Shown here: positions 1 to 8,097 of the stretch, piece by piece
Position numbering within the stretch: the stretch's first letter is position 1
Layout of the letters: every line of letters starts with the position of its first letter
Source of the DNA: an uncultured Bacteroidales bacterium
GTDB lineage: Bacteria > Bacteroidota > Bacteroidia > Bacteroidales > Bacteroidaceae
Direction of reading: 5' to 3'
Assembly: GCA_902768125.1 (NCBI GenBank)
Contig: CACXKA010000004.1
Location: forward strand, 1 to 64,000
DNA length: 64,000 nucleotides
Program-made: the position numbers and the translations under genes
The notes under the pieces: generated by a model
Databases searched by the model: none
The model's input: the letters and a program-made list of their open reading frames with translations, nothing else
What the model was told of the DNA's origin: nothing

Positions 1-20
1 AACAAAAATGATAGTATGAT

Positions 21-974
21 ATGGAAACAAAAGAAATGAATATCAGATTAGAAACTCCAAAAGATTATCGTGAGGTAGAGAACCTTACGCGTGAGGCATT
101 CTGGAATGTATATCGCCCAGGATGCACAGAGCATTACGTGCTCAATCAGTATAGAACCAATCCTGACTTCATCCCTGAATTGGACTTCGTGATGGAGGAG
201 GATGGAAAGATGATCGGTCATGTGATGTTCTCGAAAGCCGAAATTATGCTTGACGACGGAACTCCCTACCCTTCTTGGACGTTCGGTCCCATCAGCATTC
301 ACCCCGATTATAAGCGAAAGGGCTATGGTCTGAAACTGTTGCAGTATGCGATAGAGAAAGCCAAGGAGATGGGGATTGGTTTGCTGCAGATGGAAGGAAA
401 CTTTGAGTTCTACAAGCACGCAGGCTTCGACCTTGCCAGCAAGATGAAGATTCACTATCACGCTGAGCCAAGAGAGTCGGAAGTGCCCTACTTCCTCGCC
501 CAAGAACTGATTCCTGGCTACTGGGGCAATCGTGAGGGAACCTACTGTCCTCCCAAGGGTTACTTTGTGGCGGATGAGAACCCTGAGGCTTTTGAGGCTT
601 ACGAAGCAACTTTCCCACAGAAAGAAAAGGCATTCCAAGAAGGACAGTTGCCTCAGTTCTGCCAGAGTTGTGGCATGCCTTTGACGAAGCATGAAGATTG
701 TGGAACGAATGCCGATGGCAGCACGAACTACGACTACTGCCAGTACTGCTACAAGGATGGCAAGTTCCTACAGGAGTGCACGATGGACGAGATGATTGAG
801 CATTGCGTCCAGTTCGTAGATGAGGTTAATAAGAACATGCCCCAACCGATGACGAAGGAAGAGTACAAGCAGATGATGCAAGGCTTCTTCCCGATGCTGA
901 AAAGGTGGAAGTATTCTTCTCCATATACACCCAAGTCAATCCAGGACCAACAATCTCGCTCTTGTAAGGTTTGA
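21..974 (+). CDS. GNAT N-acetyltransferase with C-terminal zinc ribbon
   Basis: The first ~140 residues form a GNAT acetyl-CoA-dependent acyltransferase domain, with the cofactor-binding stretch HPDYKRKGYGLKLL near residue 95. A zinc ribbon follows (C214/C217 and C240/C243, of the putative zinc-ribbon PF12674 type) with its usual helical tail ending MLKRWK at residue 297 (nt ~911). The substrate cannot be told. The last 20 residues look foreign: they are read from the antisense of the convergent acetyltransferase gene, which overlaps by 149 bp, so the original stop codon has probably been lost. The start at 21 is near the window edge, and its promoter is not visible. Confidence 0.85.
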   Translation: METKEMNIRLETPKDYREVENLTREAFWNVYRPGCTEHYVLNQYRTNPDFIPELDFVMEEDGKMIGHVMFSKAEIMLDDGTPYPSWTFGPISIHPDYKRKGYGLKLLQYAIEKAKEMGIGLLQMEGNFEFYKHAGFDLASKMKIHYHAEPRESEVPYFLAQELIPGYWGNREGTYCPPKGYFVADENPEAFEAYEATFPQKEKAFQEGQLPQFCQSCGMPLTKHEDCGTNADGSTNYDYCQYCYKDGKFLQECTMDEMIEHCVQFVDEVNKNMPQPMTKEEYKQMMQGFFPMLKRWKYSSPYTPKSIQDQQSRSCKV

Positions 975-1359
975 AGCCCTCACGTAGATAAAATTCGTAT
1001 GGAGGTCTTACTTGCTGGCAAGTACAAAGCCATGCACGATTGTGCGGGAGACGTGATTGAATCTCTCGGAACAGTTGTTTGCCAATGCCTTGTTGCTGGT
1101 ATTCTGGCAAGACCATCAGACGGCCAATATAAAGAGAACCATCCGTCACGTTTCCATTCACGGAACCGATGATATATCCTGCGTCGTTTTGCACCTTCAA
1201 TGTCGTACAACGTGCGAATTCCTCGTAAGCCTGTTCCAATGACTCGGTCAAAGGTGGTGCATCCTTCCAATCCAGTTCCTCGCACAAAGGACCAAAAGCC
1301 TTACGCTGCAAATCGAGAATGGCAGGAACATCCTGTTTTGTTGCAAGTTCTATTTTCAT
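826..1359 (-). CDS. GNAT N-acetyltransferase
   Basis: Small single-domain GNAT protein. The core strand and acetyl-CoA loop are visible (YIGRLMVLPEYQQQGIGKQL), and the domain ends at YMEK around residue 148 (nt ~916). The 29 residues beyond that are Ser/Ala-rich, unlike the family, and are the antisense of the convergent GNAT/zinc-ribbon gene. It starts with an ATGA overlap on the isochorismatase gene, so it is translationally coupled as the last gene of the minus-strand run starting at 4353. Substrate unknown. Confidence 0.8.
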   Translation of the reverse strand: MKIELATKQDVPAILDLQRKAFGPLCEELDWKDAPPLTESLEQAYEEFARCTTLKVQNDAGYIIGSVNGNVTDGSLYIGRLMVLPEYQQQGIGKQLFREIQSRLPHNRAWLCTCQQVRPPYEFYLREGFKPYKSEIVGPGLTWVYMEKNTSTFSASGRSLASSACTLPSSSVGACSY

Positions 1360-1838
1360 TCCTTAATATTTATCAGTTCGCAACCTTGTTTTTCGTAATA
1401 GGCAAGCATCTCTGGCAACTTCTTCAAGTCGTAGCTGGTAACACAATCAGCAAAAACGTGTACCTTATAACCTGCTTTCCGCATGTTGAAACAGGTGGAC
1501 TTCACGCAGGCGGTAGCATCGGCACCAGCGATATAGAACTCTGTGATTGCGTTTTCCGCAATGAACGTGGCAAACGCCTCACTCGTCAATGCATTACTCT
1601 TTGTCTTCACAAAGATATTGTCTGAAACCACCTTCAGTTCAGGTGCCAACTCTTCGCCACGAGTACCAGGCTTGAATGTACGGGTGGCGGCGGTGATGTT
1701 GTTGTGCTTGATATAGACGACGTGCATACTCTCAGATACAGCCCAATCGATCGCAGCGTTGATGTTGTCAATGATGTCGCGGTAGTGCTTGGTGATGTCG
1801 TTCTGAATATCGATAACGACAAATGCTTTTGTTTTCAT
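1356..1838 (-). CDS. Isochorismatase-like cysteine hydrolase
   Basis: A 160-residue cysteine hydrolase of the isochorismatase/nicotinamidase superfamily. The expected catalytic triad is visible: Asp10 (VVIDIQND), Lys80 (FVKTKSNALTSEAF) and Cys111 (GADATACVKST), together with the cis-peptide-type loop just before the cysteine. The substrate cannot be assigned; nicotinamidase or a small amide hydrolase are options, but the metal-ligand set of nicotinamidases is not evident. It overlaps the downstream GNAT gene by 4 bp. Confidence 0.85.
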   Translation of the reverse strand: MKTKAFVVIDIQNDITKHYRDIIDNINAAIDWAVSESMHVVYIKHNNITAATRTFKPGTRGEELAPELKVVSDNIFVKTKSNALTSEAFATFIAENAITEFYIAGADATACVKSTCFNMRKAGYKVHVFADCVTSYDLKKLPEMLAYYEKQGCELINIKE

Positions 1839-1858
1839 ATTATTTTCACTATTAATTA

Positions 1859-2290
1859 TTATCTATCGACCTCTATTCTCATTTCGCAATCTGTCCCACC
1901 ACCCAAGATGGAATGACAAAGTGTTACCGTGAAGTTCCTGTCTTTCCATAAACTGCGCAGCGAATAAATCACACTTTGGCGAGAACATTCACATAGCAAA
2001 GGCGTAGTGACATATCCCTTTTTACACAACTCACAGGTGCATTTTAAGAAGATAAGTCGATAAACATGACCTTTCTCAACAACCTCACCTTTTACTCCTG
2101 GCAAATCATTGGCCATCTGAAAGAACACATCCATGTTTCCTTTGGCATCCTCATAGAGTTTCTTGTAGACAGAAAGGGTGCCGTCATTCACACAGTTTTT
2201 CCCACATTCCGAGAAGAATGCAGACCGCTCCTCTGGAGAGAGCCGAGCGACACCTTTCTCGAAGCTCTTAAACCAATTTGATATTTCCAT
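1859..2290 (-). CDS. Conserved cysteine-rich hypothetical protein
   Basis: A 143-residue soluble protein without signal peptide. The C-terminal half holds a cysteine cluster (KCTCELCKKG then LLCECSRQS) and there is an N-terminal pair (CGKNC), suggesting a metal or Fe-S site or redox-active thiols. The overall pattern resembles the DUF6144-type family, but I am not certain. It lies between the GyrI-VOC and isochorismatase genes in the same transcription direction. Confidence 0.6.
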   Translation of the reverse strand: MEISNWFKSFEKGVARLSPEERSAFFSECGKNCVNDGTLSVYKKLYEDAKGNMDVFFQMANDLPGVKGEVVEKGHVYRLIFLKCTCELCKKGYVTTPLLCECSRQSVIYSLRSLWKDRNFTVTLCHSILGGGTDCEMRIEVDR

Positions 2291-2335
2291 GACGATGAAT
2301 CTTTAACCCTGGATAATAGCATCACACTAAATTTA

Positions 2336-3283
2336 TTATTCAACAAACGATCCAATCTCTATGAGGTTTCCATCAGGGTCGGCAACGTAACAAGTGCGCT
2401 GTCTCCAAGGTTCGGTTGTTGGAGGAAGTACGGGCTTTGCACCATGGTCAAGAGCATTCTGGTATTCCTTGTCAACATCGGCAAATGTGGGCACGTCGAA
2501 AGCCAGTTCCATGGTGCCGTTAAAACCTGTCGGATACTGGAATTTCTTGGAGACCATCTGCTCAAATGCCGTACGTGGGTAGAGAATGATTCTAATCTTG
2601 TCCAAGAACATCTCCACATTGGGCTGCACACCATCCCATGACGTGGTGAAACCAAAGGCCTTCGTATAGAAGTCAACGATAGCCTTGTTGTCGTTCGTAA
2701 ACAATCCAACGGTATTAAACTTAAAACGGGGCTCTTCCGCCAATGGCATCATCACGCCACACTGGTAGTCGGACGACTGGATGTCTGTGCCTTGATACCA
2801 CTCCATGCAGCAGGAATTCGGCGCCCATTTGTATTCCGGATGTGCGGGCAACCATTCCTTATGGAATTTTGTGTACTGTTCCTGAAAGGCTTTCATGCCT
2901 CCCTCGAAATGCATCTTCAGCCACTTTCCGCTATGAATGGGGAAGAGCTGCATACCTTCAGGCACGTCGCCACCTTTATAAATACCGCCAATAACGTATG
3001 TAAAGGTGTTATTTTTGCAAGCACCAAAGTTTGCTTCCCAACAGGTAGCACAATTGTGGTTGGGAATATCGCAGGTACATAACCCGAACTCACCAACGCC
3101 ATTGTCGAATGCAACCTTCTGAAAAGCGTTGGGTACTTGTTTCTCAAACACTACAGGCTTGATAATCTTTTCCACATACTCGCCCCAGAACTTGGGACAT
3201 TCTTCTTTCGCCTCATTGAAGGCAATCTTCTTGGCCATGCCAATAATCTGCACATCGTGCAGTTCAATAATCTCATGTTTCAT
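2336..3283 (-). CDS. GyrI-like ligand-binding domain fused to VOC (glyoxalase-fold) domain
   Basis: The N-terminal ~185 residues resemble a GyrI/AraC-effector small-molecule-binding domain (ELHDVQIIGMAKKI start, later FPIHSGKWLKMHFEGGM). Residues ~195-315 form a VOC domain (FNTVGLFTNDNKAIVDFYTKAFGF to YVADPDGNLIEIGSFVE). An ATG eight codons further upstream (3307) would overlap the flavodoxin stop, so ATG at 3283 (MKHEIIEL) is preferred. The fusion suggests binding or modification of a small organic ligand, perhaps resistance to or sensing of a toxic compound; this is inference. The N-terminal domain contains a CTCDIPNHNCATC cluster, unusual for GyrI domains. Confidence 0.75.
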   Translation of the reverse strand: MKHEIIELHDVQIIGMAKKIAFNEAKEECPKFWGEYVEKIIKPVVFEKQVPNAFQKVAFDNGVGEFGLCTCDIPNHNCATCWEANFGACKNNTFTYVIGGIYKGGDVPEGMQLFPIHSGKWLKMHFEGGMKAFQEQYTKFHKEWLPAHPEYKWAPNSCCMEWYQGTDIQSSDYQCGVMMPLAEEPRFKFNTVGLFTNDNKAIVDFYTKAFGFTTSWDGVQPNVEMFLDKIRIILYPRTAFEQMVSKKFQYPTGFNGTMELAFDVPTFADVDKEYQNALDHGAKPVLPPTTEPWRQRTCYVADPDGNLIEIGSFVE

Positions 3284-3294
3284 TATCACTATTT

Positions 3295-3825
3295 TTATAT
3301 CGAACAACCCAATGTGTATGCCTCATTCAGTGCTTCAGTGTTATTGATGTCACCCTTGTCTTTGACCCCTCTCACAAGCACCTTGCCTGCATCCTCTATA
3401 TCAAAGAATTTCAGGCAGAGGTTGTATTCCGTCAGAATGGCATCGAACAATTCTGGCAGCGTGGCAGCACCAACAAGCAGCAATGCCATCTTCTTGATGT
3501 GGAACGAATCACGAATCGGATTATGGAACCTATCGATGACAGCCTTCAATTGAGCGCTGATGCCATAGAAATAGACAGGCGAGGCGATGACGAGCATATC
3601 AGCCTGACTCATCTTCTCATAAATGACGGACATATCATCCTTCTGAGCACAGATTCCGTTGGTCTTAAAACATGCGTTACAACCCAAACACGGATTCACC
3701 TTGTAATCACGAACAGATACAATCTCCACGTGATGATGCGCTGCAGCTCCTTTGGCAAAAGCTTCAGCCAATAATTCTGTATTGCCACCCTTACGAGGGC
3801 TTCCGGATAAAATCAGTATGTTCAT
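3295..3825 (-). CDS. Flavodoxin-family NAD(P)H-dependent FMN reductase
   Basis: Flavodoxin-like fold with the FMN phosphate loop at the N-terminus (ILSGSPRKGGNTELL) and the SPVYFYGISAQLKAVIDR segment typical of NAD(P)H-dependent oxidoreductases. A CLGCNACFKTNGIC cluster near residue 47 is like that of iron-sulfur flavoproteins, though the spacing is not diagnostic of a cluster. Probably cytosolic electron transfer to quinone-like or xenobiotic substrates. Six bp downstream of the HEAT-like gene, same operon. Confidence 0.85.
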   Translation of the reverse strand: MNILILSGSPRKGGNTELLAEAFAKGAAAHHHVEIVSVRDYKVNPCLGCNACFKTNGICAQKDDMSVIYEKMSQADMLVIASPVYFYGISAQLKAVIDRFHNPIRDSFHIKKMALLLVGAATLPELFDAILTEYNLCLKFFDIEDAGKVLVRGVKDKGDINNTEALNEAYTLGCSI

Positions 3826-3831
3826 TTCTTT

Positions 3832-4353
3832 TTACTTCAGTTTGCCGCTTAGAATCCTGCTTCTGGCGCATTTCACGGCAGGTTTGTAATAGTCAATTTC
3901 CATCGCCTCGAGGGTGCGCTTCAACTCCTCCATCAGTTCCGGATAGAATTTGCACATCCTGTAGGCGAGTTTCATGCAGACAGCTTGAACGCCAGGGAAC
4001 TCCTCGACATCCATCATGTGATCTAAACAGAAATCAAGGAAGTCAGTCCGCAGGTCATCTTCACTCATCTCCAATCGCTCAACGATATTCAATGATAGTC
4101 GTCTGACGGAAGAATTATCTGTCCGCATGGCCTGATCAATGAATTCGTTGAGTATCACTTGTAGTTGTGACAACTCTTCTTTGCCAGCTTTGGTCAGTCC
4201 CCACAACGCACTCCTTGTCACACGTTCATCTTCATAGAACGCGTACTGACAGGCAAAACCAAGAAAATCGCCACTAGCCTTAATGTCTTGATAGATTTCC
4301 TGTGCTCCTCCCTCGCTAAATGTCTGTTTAAGTCTTTCCTCGATTGTAAGCAT
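3832..4353 (-). CDS. HEAT/ALK-like helical repeat protein
   Basis: All-helical protein with repeated Leu/Ala-rich helices resembling DNA-alkylation-repair (ALK) or HEAT folds, but much shorter than AlkC/AlkD and without the catalytic residues I would want to see. The frame stays open upstream to 4410, but the -7 promoter box at 4380-4387 lies in that extension, so ATG at 4353 (MLTIEERLKQ) is the real start. It is the first gene of a six-gene minus-strand run. No function can be assigned. Confidence 0.65.
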   Translation of the reverse strand: MLTIEERLKQTFSEGGAQEIYQDIKASGDFLGFACQYAFYEDERVTRSALWGLTKAGKEELSQLQVILNEFIDQAMRTDNSSVRRLSLNIVERLEMSEDDLRTDFLDFCLDHMMDVEEFPGVQAVCMKLAYRMCKFYPELMEELKRTLEAMEIDYYKPAVKCARSRILSGKLK

Positions 4354-4379
4354 GATTTGAATTAAGTTCGATTTTGTTG

Positions 4380-4411
4380 CAAAGGTACGCTCTTCTTCCC
4401 ATTTTACCAAA
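4380..4411 (-). promoter_or_regulatory. Bacteroidetes-type promoter of the 4353-826 operon
   Basis: On the minus strand, -7 box TACCTTTG (4387-4380) and -33 box TTTG (4411-4408) are separated by 20 bp, matching the Bacteroidetes housekeeping sigma consensus. It sits 27 bp before the chosen start. Confidence 0.75.
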
Positions 4412-4466
4412 CATCTGGGATAAACTGCACTTAAATGTGATGAATGGCAAGTAAAAACATCATGCT

Positions 4467-4787
4467 CTATCCCTTCAGCAAACGACTGACGGTCTCGACA
4501 ATGTTGCGTGTCGCGACTTCTTTCCGCATGGCCTCGTCAAGGGATATACCATCAGGATTGATGCATTCCAATCGGGCAAAGCCTGCATTCAACAGTTTAT
4601 CTTTGTCAGCGATTCGTCCTGCTATCAGATAAACGGGAGTGTCGCCCGAATGCTCCAGAAAACCTTCACCACCATCGCTCACAGGTATCTGCACGACCAC
4701 CGCGTCAGGACAAACTCTCCTGACTCCCTCCGCCGCTGCCTGATTAACCTCCGTAGAGGTCAGACAACCCTTGAACGAATCTAGAGG
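4467..4787 (-). pseudogene. Glycerate kinase remnant (internal deletion)
   Basis: The reading frame carries the glycerate kinase N-terminus (LDSFKGCLTSTEVNQAA, then QIPVSDGGEGF) and jumps directly to the family's C-terminus (VYLIAGRIADKDKLLNAGF, INPDGISLDEAM). About 100 residues remain of a family usually ~370-380 long, so the middle (~270 residues) is deleted around nt 4650. The normal initiator codon is also missing: the frame is fused upstream to a fragment of another gene. A functional product is unlikely. Confidence 0.8.
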
Positions 4788-4831
4788 CAGAGGAACCTTG
4801 TCCCTGAGCACAACATCATCGTGATAGCCAT

Positions 4832-4924
4832 GATGGCAGCCGACGACTGCACGCACATCGTGAGCAAACCGCCCAAGAGCAGGAAAATGAGCGTGGTGGA
4901 GAAAATGTCGTCAAAATCACTGAT
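4832..4924 (-). pseudogene. Na/Pi-cotransporter fragment
   Basis: In a different minus-strand frame from the kinase remnant, about 30 residues (DFDDIFSTTLIFLLLGG, then MCVQSSAAIMAITMMLC) match the QSSAA signature transmembrane hairpin of Na/Pi-cotransporter (NptA/YjbB-like) proteins. Both ends stop abruptly, one joining the glycerate kinase remnant. A deletion scar. Confidence 0.6.
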
Positions 4925-4951
4925 GTGTCCATGTTGTGTCCAATTTTGTGG

Positions 4952-4981
4952 CAAAGGTACAAAAAAGAATGTATAACCAAA
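4952..4981 (-). promoter_or_regulatory. Promoter driving only gene remnants
   Basis: Minus-strand TACCTTTG -7 box (4959-4952) with TTTG (4981-4978) 18 bp upstream. The only downstream sequence is the transporter and kinase fragments, so this is probably a leftover promoter. Confidence 0.5.
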
Positions 4982-5079
4982 GAAAAATTCGGTTACAAAA
5001 TGGTTACATTGCCATTCACCCCCCAGACCCCACAACAAAAATCGTTCCGTCGCCTGTGTCGAAAGAACTGGATATCTTT

Positions 5080-5508
5080 TTACAGCTCGATGTACTCCTT
5101 GGGCTTGAAATTGTCTTCCATGCACCATACGTGAGCCTTGCCGTGCTGCATACGGAACACTTGCAGGAAACCGAAGAAAGCCTCATCGCCTTGCTGTGCT
5201 CTCCAAGGTTGCAGGAACTTGCGGGAGGGGTGATTGACGATTTCCTCCTTCAATGCCCTTTCCTCCACGAGTTCAAACTTGCCCTCCACTCTCACCTGAT
5301 ATTTGCCACAGGCGAAGCACACTTCGGAGCGAGAATCAGCCATCAGCTGACGATAGAGGTCTTTGGTCACGCCCGTATGGAACACGATGCCATCGGCATC
5401 AGCCTTAAACATCAGGATAGCTCTCACGTGGGGCTGTCCATTGTCATTCGTTGCAACGTACATCACAGGATGTTCGTTCATCATTTTGAATAATTCTTCT
5501 TTTGTCAT
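5080..5508 (-). CDS. Pyridoxamine 5'-phosphate oxidase-family flavoprotein
   Basis: A split-barrel FMN-binding protein of ~142 residues: PVMYVATNDNGQPHVRAIL near the N-terminus, then HTGVTKDLYRQLMADSRSEVCF, the arrangement seen in PNPOx-like general stress and heme/F420-related proteins. The frame is open further upstream to 5568, but a -7-like TAATTTTG lies at 5545-5538, so ATG at 5508 (MTKEELF) is chosen. Redox substrate unknown. Confidence 0.8.
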   Translation of the reverse strand: MTKEELFKMMNEHPVMYVATNDNGQPHVRAILMFKADADGIVFHTGVTKDLYRQLMADSRSEVCFACGKYQVRVEGKFELVEERALKEEIVNHPSRKFLQPWRAQQGDEAFFGFLQVFRMQHGKAHVWCMEDNFKPKEYIEL

Positions 5509-5537
5509 ATCTTTATCTGTATTTTCAAATGCGTTTG

Positions 5538-5545
5538 CAAAATTA
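5538..5545 (-). promoter_or_regulatory. -7 box for the PNPOx-like gene
   Basis: Minus-strand TAATTTTG fits TAnnTTTG and lies 30 bp ahead of the start at 5508. Confidence 0.5.
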
Positions 5546-5576
5546 CGATTTATCTTCCTTTTCCACAAATCAATGA

Positions 5577-7946
5577 CTAAAATTCCACTCTGTAGGCAAT
5601 GTTCGGGAAGGTGAGGGAGGTGTATTTGTCCACCACATCATGAGTTCTCAAGTCGAAGGTCTGTCCGTGGAAGGAGCGCATCTGCAGGTACTCGAGGATG
5701 AAGTGGTGAGCTGTTTTCTTTCCATTCAGGGTGTACTTGACAGAGAAGGCATAGCCCACGTTCATCTTCAACTGACGGCTGTAGGGACTGTTGCCATCCT
5801 CAGGCACGGATTTGTCTGGACGCTGCGCCAAATCCTCATAAGTGGTGCCTGGTGCCATTGGCGTGTAGCGGTCGCCTCCCATCAGCGTGAGCCTTCCATT
5901 GAGTCCAAAGACATTCTTCCTGAAGCGTCCCACCATCCACTCTTTGCCACCAAGTATGTTGGTGATGTAGTGGCGGTCGTGACGAGAGTGGTGCCACTTG
6001 CCTTGGGCATCGCGATACTCTGACTTGAAGAGTGTGGCAGTGAACATGCCGTAGAAGCCATCCTTGAGATAGCGTTCGAGCGTGAGGTCAATACCATAGT
6101 TGCGTGCTGCTCCTTCATTCACCAATGCCCTATCCTGAAAGAACTGATGGTGGTTAATGATGGAGTAAGTACTACCCTGCTCCACAGGCACATCATAGAC
6201 ATACTGCCAATAGGGTTCTATCTTCAGCATGGCGTTGTCGCCCAAGCGTTGTGCAAAGGAGGCTGAGAGGTAGTGTGAGCGTGTCAGTCCGAGGTACTTG
6301 TTAGGGTTGTGAGAGGCGGGCTGTGAAGGAGTGTTGACGAAGTAGGTGTCAATCGTTTCCTTTCGGCTGTTCATGGAGTATGCCAAAGAAACGGTGATGG
6401 ATGCAGAGGTCTTGTACTGCACGCTGGCACGAGGTTCAAAAAGCAACTGATCGTTGAGATTGAACCACATGACATTCGCTCCCACCACTGCGGAGAGGCG
6501 ATTGCTCAATCCAATCTTGTGGTTGGTGTAGAAACGAGTGAGTCCTGTGTTGCCGTTCGATTGGTAAACTCGATACATCGGACCGCCCACCTCCTGAATG
6601 TAATCCAACCAAGAACAGAAGTCCATGTGCTGATGCTCCACACCATTCTGCATCGTGTAGCGTGAGGAGAACTTGTGTTGATGCCTTACGTTGGCGATGA
6701 GGTTCCATGCAACATTGCGTCCGTCCATATTGGGCATCTTCTTGAGCTGCTTGTCATAGTCATTGACACCCAAACGAGTATAGGCACCTGTGTAGGCGAG
6801 ATTGGAAGTGAGCGTTCCACCTGTGCGGAAACGATAAGTGTGGTTCACGCCCAATGCCCAATTCTTCTGACGCGACCATGAGTCGTTGGAGTCCCAAAGG
6901 GTTTTCCAGTCAGACACATCGGGCACATCATTGATATAACGGTCGAACAATCCCGTGAACCAGACAGCAAAAGTGCCTGCTTTGGTGGTGGGGAGGTTGA
7001 GCTTGAAACTCAAGTCTTGGTAATCAAGCGTCTCCTTGTCCATGTTGATGGCATGCAGCTTTTTGGCAATCTCAAGGAAACTATAGCGGTAATTGACCAG
7101 ATAGGAAGCTTTGGAGTTCTTCCCCAAAGGTCCTTCAGATGCGAAATCAACACCCAAGGTTCCTACCTGAATGGCATGCTCGTATTTGGAGTTATTGCCC
7201 ACACGCATCTTCATGTCGAAGGCACCAGAGAGGGCATTGCCGAATTCAGCTGGCAAAGCACCTGTGAGGAAGTCGCTGTTGGCAAGCACTGTACCATTGA
7301 GCGAAGTGAAGACACCACCACCTGCTTCTGTGATTTCAGCAAAGTGGTTAGGGTTGTTCACCTCCACACCTTCCACACGCCATTGCAACATCTGGGGTGA
7401 ATTGCCATGAATGCTGATGCCGTTGGTGGCACCCCCTGTGGCAACTCCGGCAAACATCGAAGCAGTACGGGCAGGATCTGCCATACCGCCAGCATATCGA
7501 GTGGCTTCCTCCACACTGAACATACGGGCTCCCACCTGCGCCATTTCGTTGAGCGGCATCTGCTTGTTCACACGAGGCTTCACCACCACTTCTCCCAATT
7601 CCTTGATATTCTCACGCATACGTAAATTCAATACCATTTCCTTACCCGAAGAAAGCAATTGCTCTTTCAGCAAGACTGGCTCATAACCAATAAAGGTAGC
7701 TCGGATGGAGTGGCGTCCCACAGGCACGTTCTCCACCACAAAGTTTCCGTCAATGTCGGTGACAGCACCCATCGTAATGCCATTCTCCACCGTAATCGTC
7801 ACACCCATCATGGGTTCTCCTGATGCCACATCGCAAACTTGTCCTCTGACAACCTGTGTGGCTTGTGCCCTCATCATCGAGGGAATCATCATCAACAACA
7901 ATGCCGTTGTCGCTCCCAAAAACATCTTTTTCATTTTCTGTAACAT
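5577..7946 (-). CDS. TonB-dependent outer-membrane receptor with CarboxypepD_reg-like domain
   Basis: About 790 residues: signal peptide (MKKMFLGATTALLLMM...RAQA), a carboxypeptidase-regulatory-like beta-sandwich (VVRGQVCDVASGEPMMGVTITVENG ... FIGYEP), a plug domain containing MFSVEEATRYAGGMADPAR and an ATNGISIHGNSPQMLQWRVEGVEVNNPNHF stretch, and a beta-barrel ending in an aromatic residue (IAYRVEF). No SusD partner is adjacent, so this is a stand-alone receptor rather than a SusCD pair. The frame stays open to 8150, but the -7 box at 7973-7980 rules that out; start at 7946 or 7934. It is divergent from a membrane LytTR regulator and may be controlled with it. Ligand unknown. Confidence 0.9.
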   Translation of the reverse strand: MLQKMKKMFLGATTALLLMMIPSMMRAQATQVVRGQVCDVASGEPMMGVTITVENGITMGAVTDIDGNFVVENVPVGRHSIRATFIGYEPVLLKEQLLSSGKEMVLNLRMRENIKELGEVVVKPRVNKQMPLNEMAQVGARMFSVEEATRYAGGMADPARTASMFAGVATGGATNGISIHGNSPQMLQWRVEGVEVNNPNHFAEITEAGGGVFTSLNGTVLANSDFLTGALPAEFGNALSGAFDMKMRVGNNSKYEHAIQVGTLGVDFASEGPLGKNSKASYLVNYRYSFLEIAKKLHAINMDKETLDYQDLSFKLNLPTTKAGTFAVWFTGLFDRYINDVPDVSDWKTLWDSNDSWSRQKNWALGVNHTYRFRTGGTLTSNLAYTGAYTRLGVNDYDKQLKKMPNMDGRNVAWNLIANVRHQHKFSSRYTMQNGVEHQHMDFCSWLDYIQEVGGPMYRVYQSNGNTGLTRFYTNHKIGLSNRLSAVVGANVMWFNLNDQLLFEPRASVQYKTSASITVSLAYSMNSRKETIDTYFVNTPSQPASHNPNKYLGLTRSHYLSASFAQRLGDNAMLKIEPYWQYVYDVPVEQGSTYSIINHHQFFQDRALVNEGAARNYGIDLTLERYLKDGFYGMFTATLFKSEYRDAQGKWHHSRHDRHYITNILGGKEWMVGRFRKNVFGLNGRLTLMGGDRYTPMAPGTTYEDLAQRPDKSVPEDGNSPYSRQLKMNVGYAFSVKYTLNGKKTAHHFILEYLQMRSFHGQTFDLRTHDVVDKYTSLTFPNIAYRVEF

Positions 7947-7972
7947 ATAAATTAATATCTCCAAATCGACTG

Positions 7973-7980
7973 CAAAGGTA
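7973..7980 (-). promoter_or_regulatory. -7 box of the TonB-dependent receptor
   Basis: Minus-strand TACCTTTG, 27 bp before ATG 7946, with a weak CTTG in the -33 position (8004-8001). Confidence 0.7.
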
Positions 7981-8014
7981 CGCCCTCCTACCCCTTCTTG
8001 CAAGTTTTTGGGAT

Positions 8015-8027
8015 ATTCTGCAAGAAT
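8015..8027. promoter_or_regulatory. 13-bp palindrome between divergent promoters
   Basis: ATTCTGCAAGAAT is a perfect 5-3-5 inverted repeat lying between the -7 boxes of the receptor (7973-7980) and the LytTR gene (8055-8062). A related half, TTCTTGCAAG, lies just to its left (about 7995-8004). Candidate operator; inference only. Confidence 0.35.
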
Positions 8028-8054
8028 CTGTGACGAATGACAAGAAAAAAGTCG

Positions 8055-8062
8055 TACCTTTG
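8055..8062 (+). promoter_or_regulatory. -7 box of the LytTR gene
   Basis: TACCTTTG 36 bp before ATG 8098. No clear TTTG at the -33 position, which is compatible with activator dependence. Confidence 0.6.
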
Positions 8063-8097
8063 CCGACGATATGAGAAGAGGACGATTAGAAACAATC

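Noticed and set aside
4781..5128. A 115-residue membrane protein on the minus strand
   Set aside because: Only ~30 residues match a transporter; the first half runs through a promoter and the 3' end of the PNPOx-like gene.
5640..7950. Numerous plus-strand ORFs inside the TonB receptor
   Set aside because: They are antisense frames of a convincing 790-residue receptor and show no recognisable domains.
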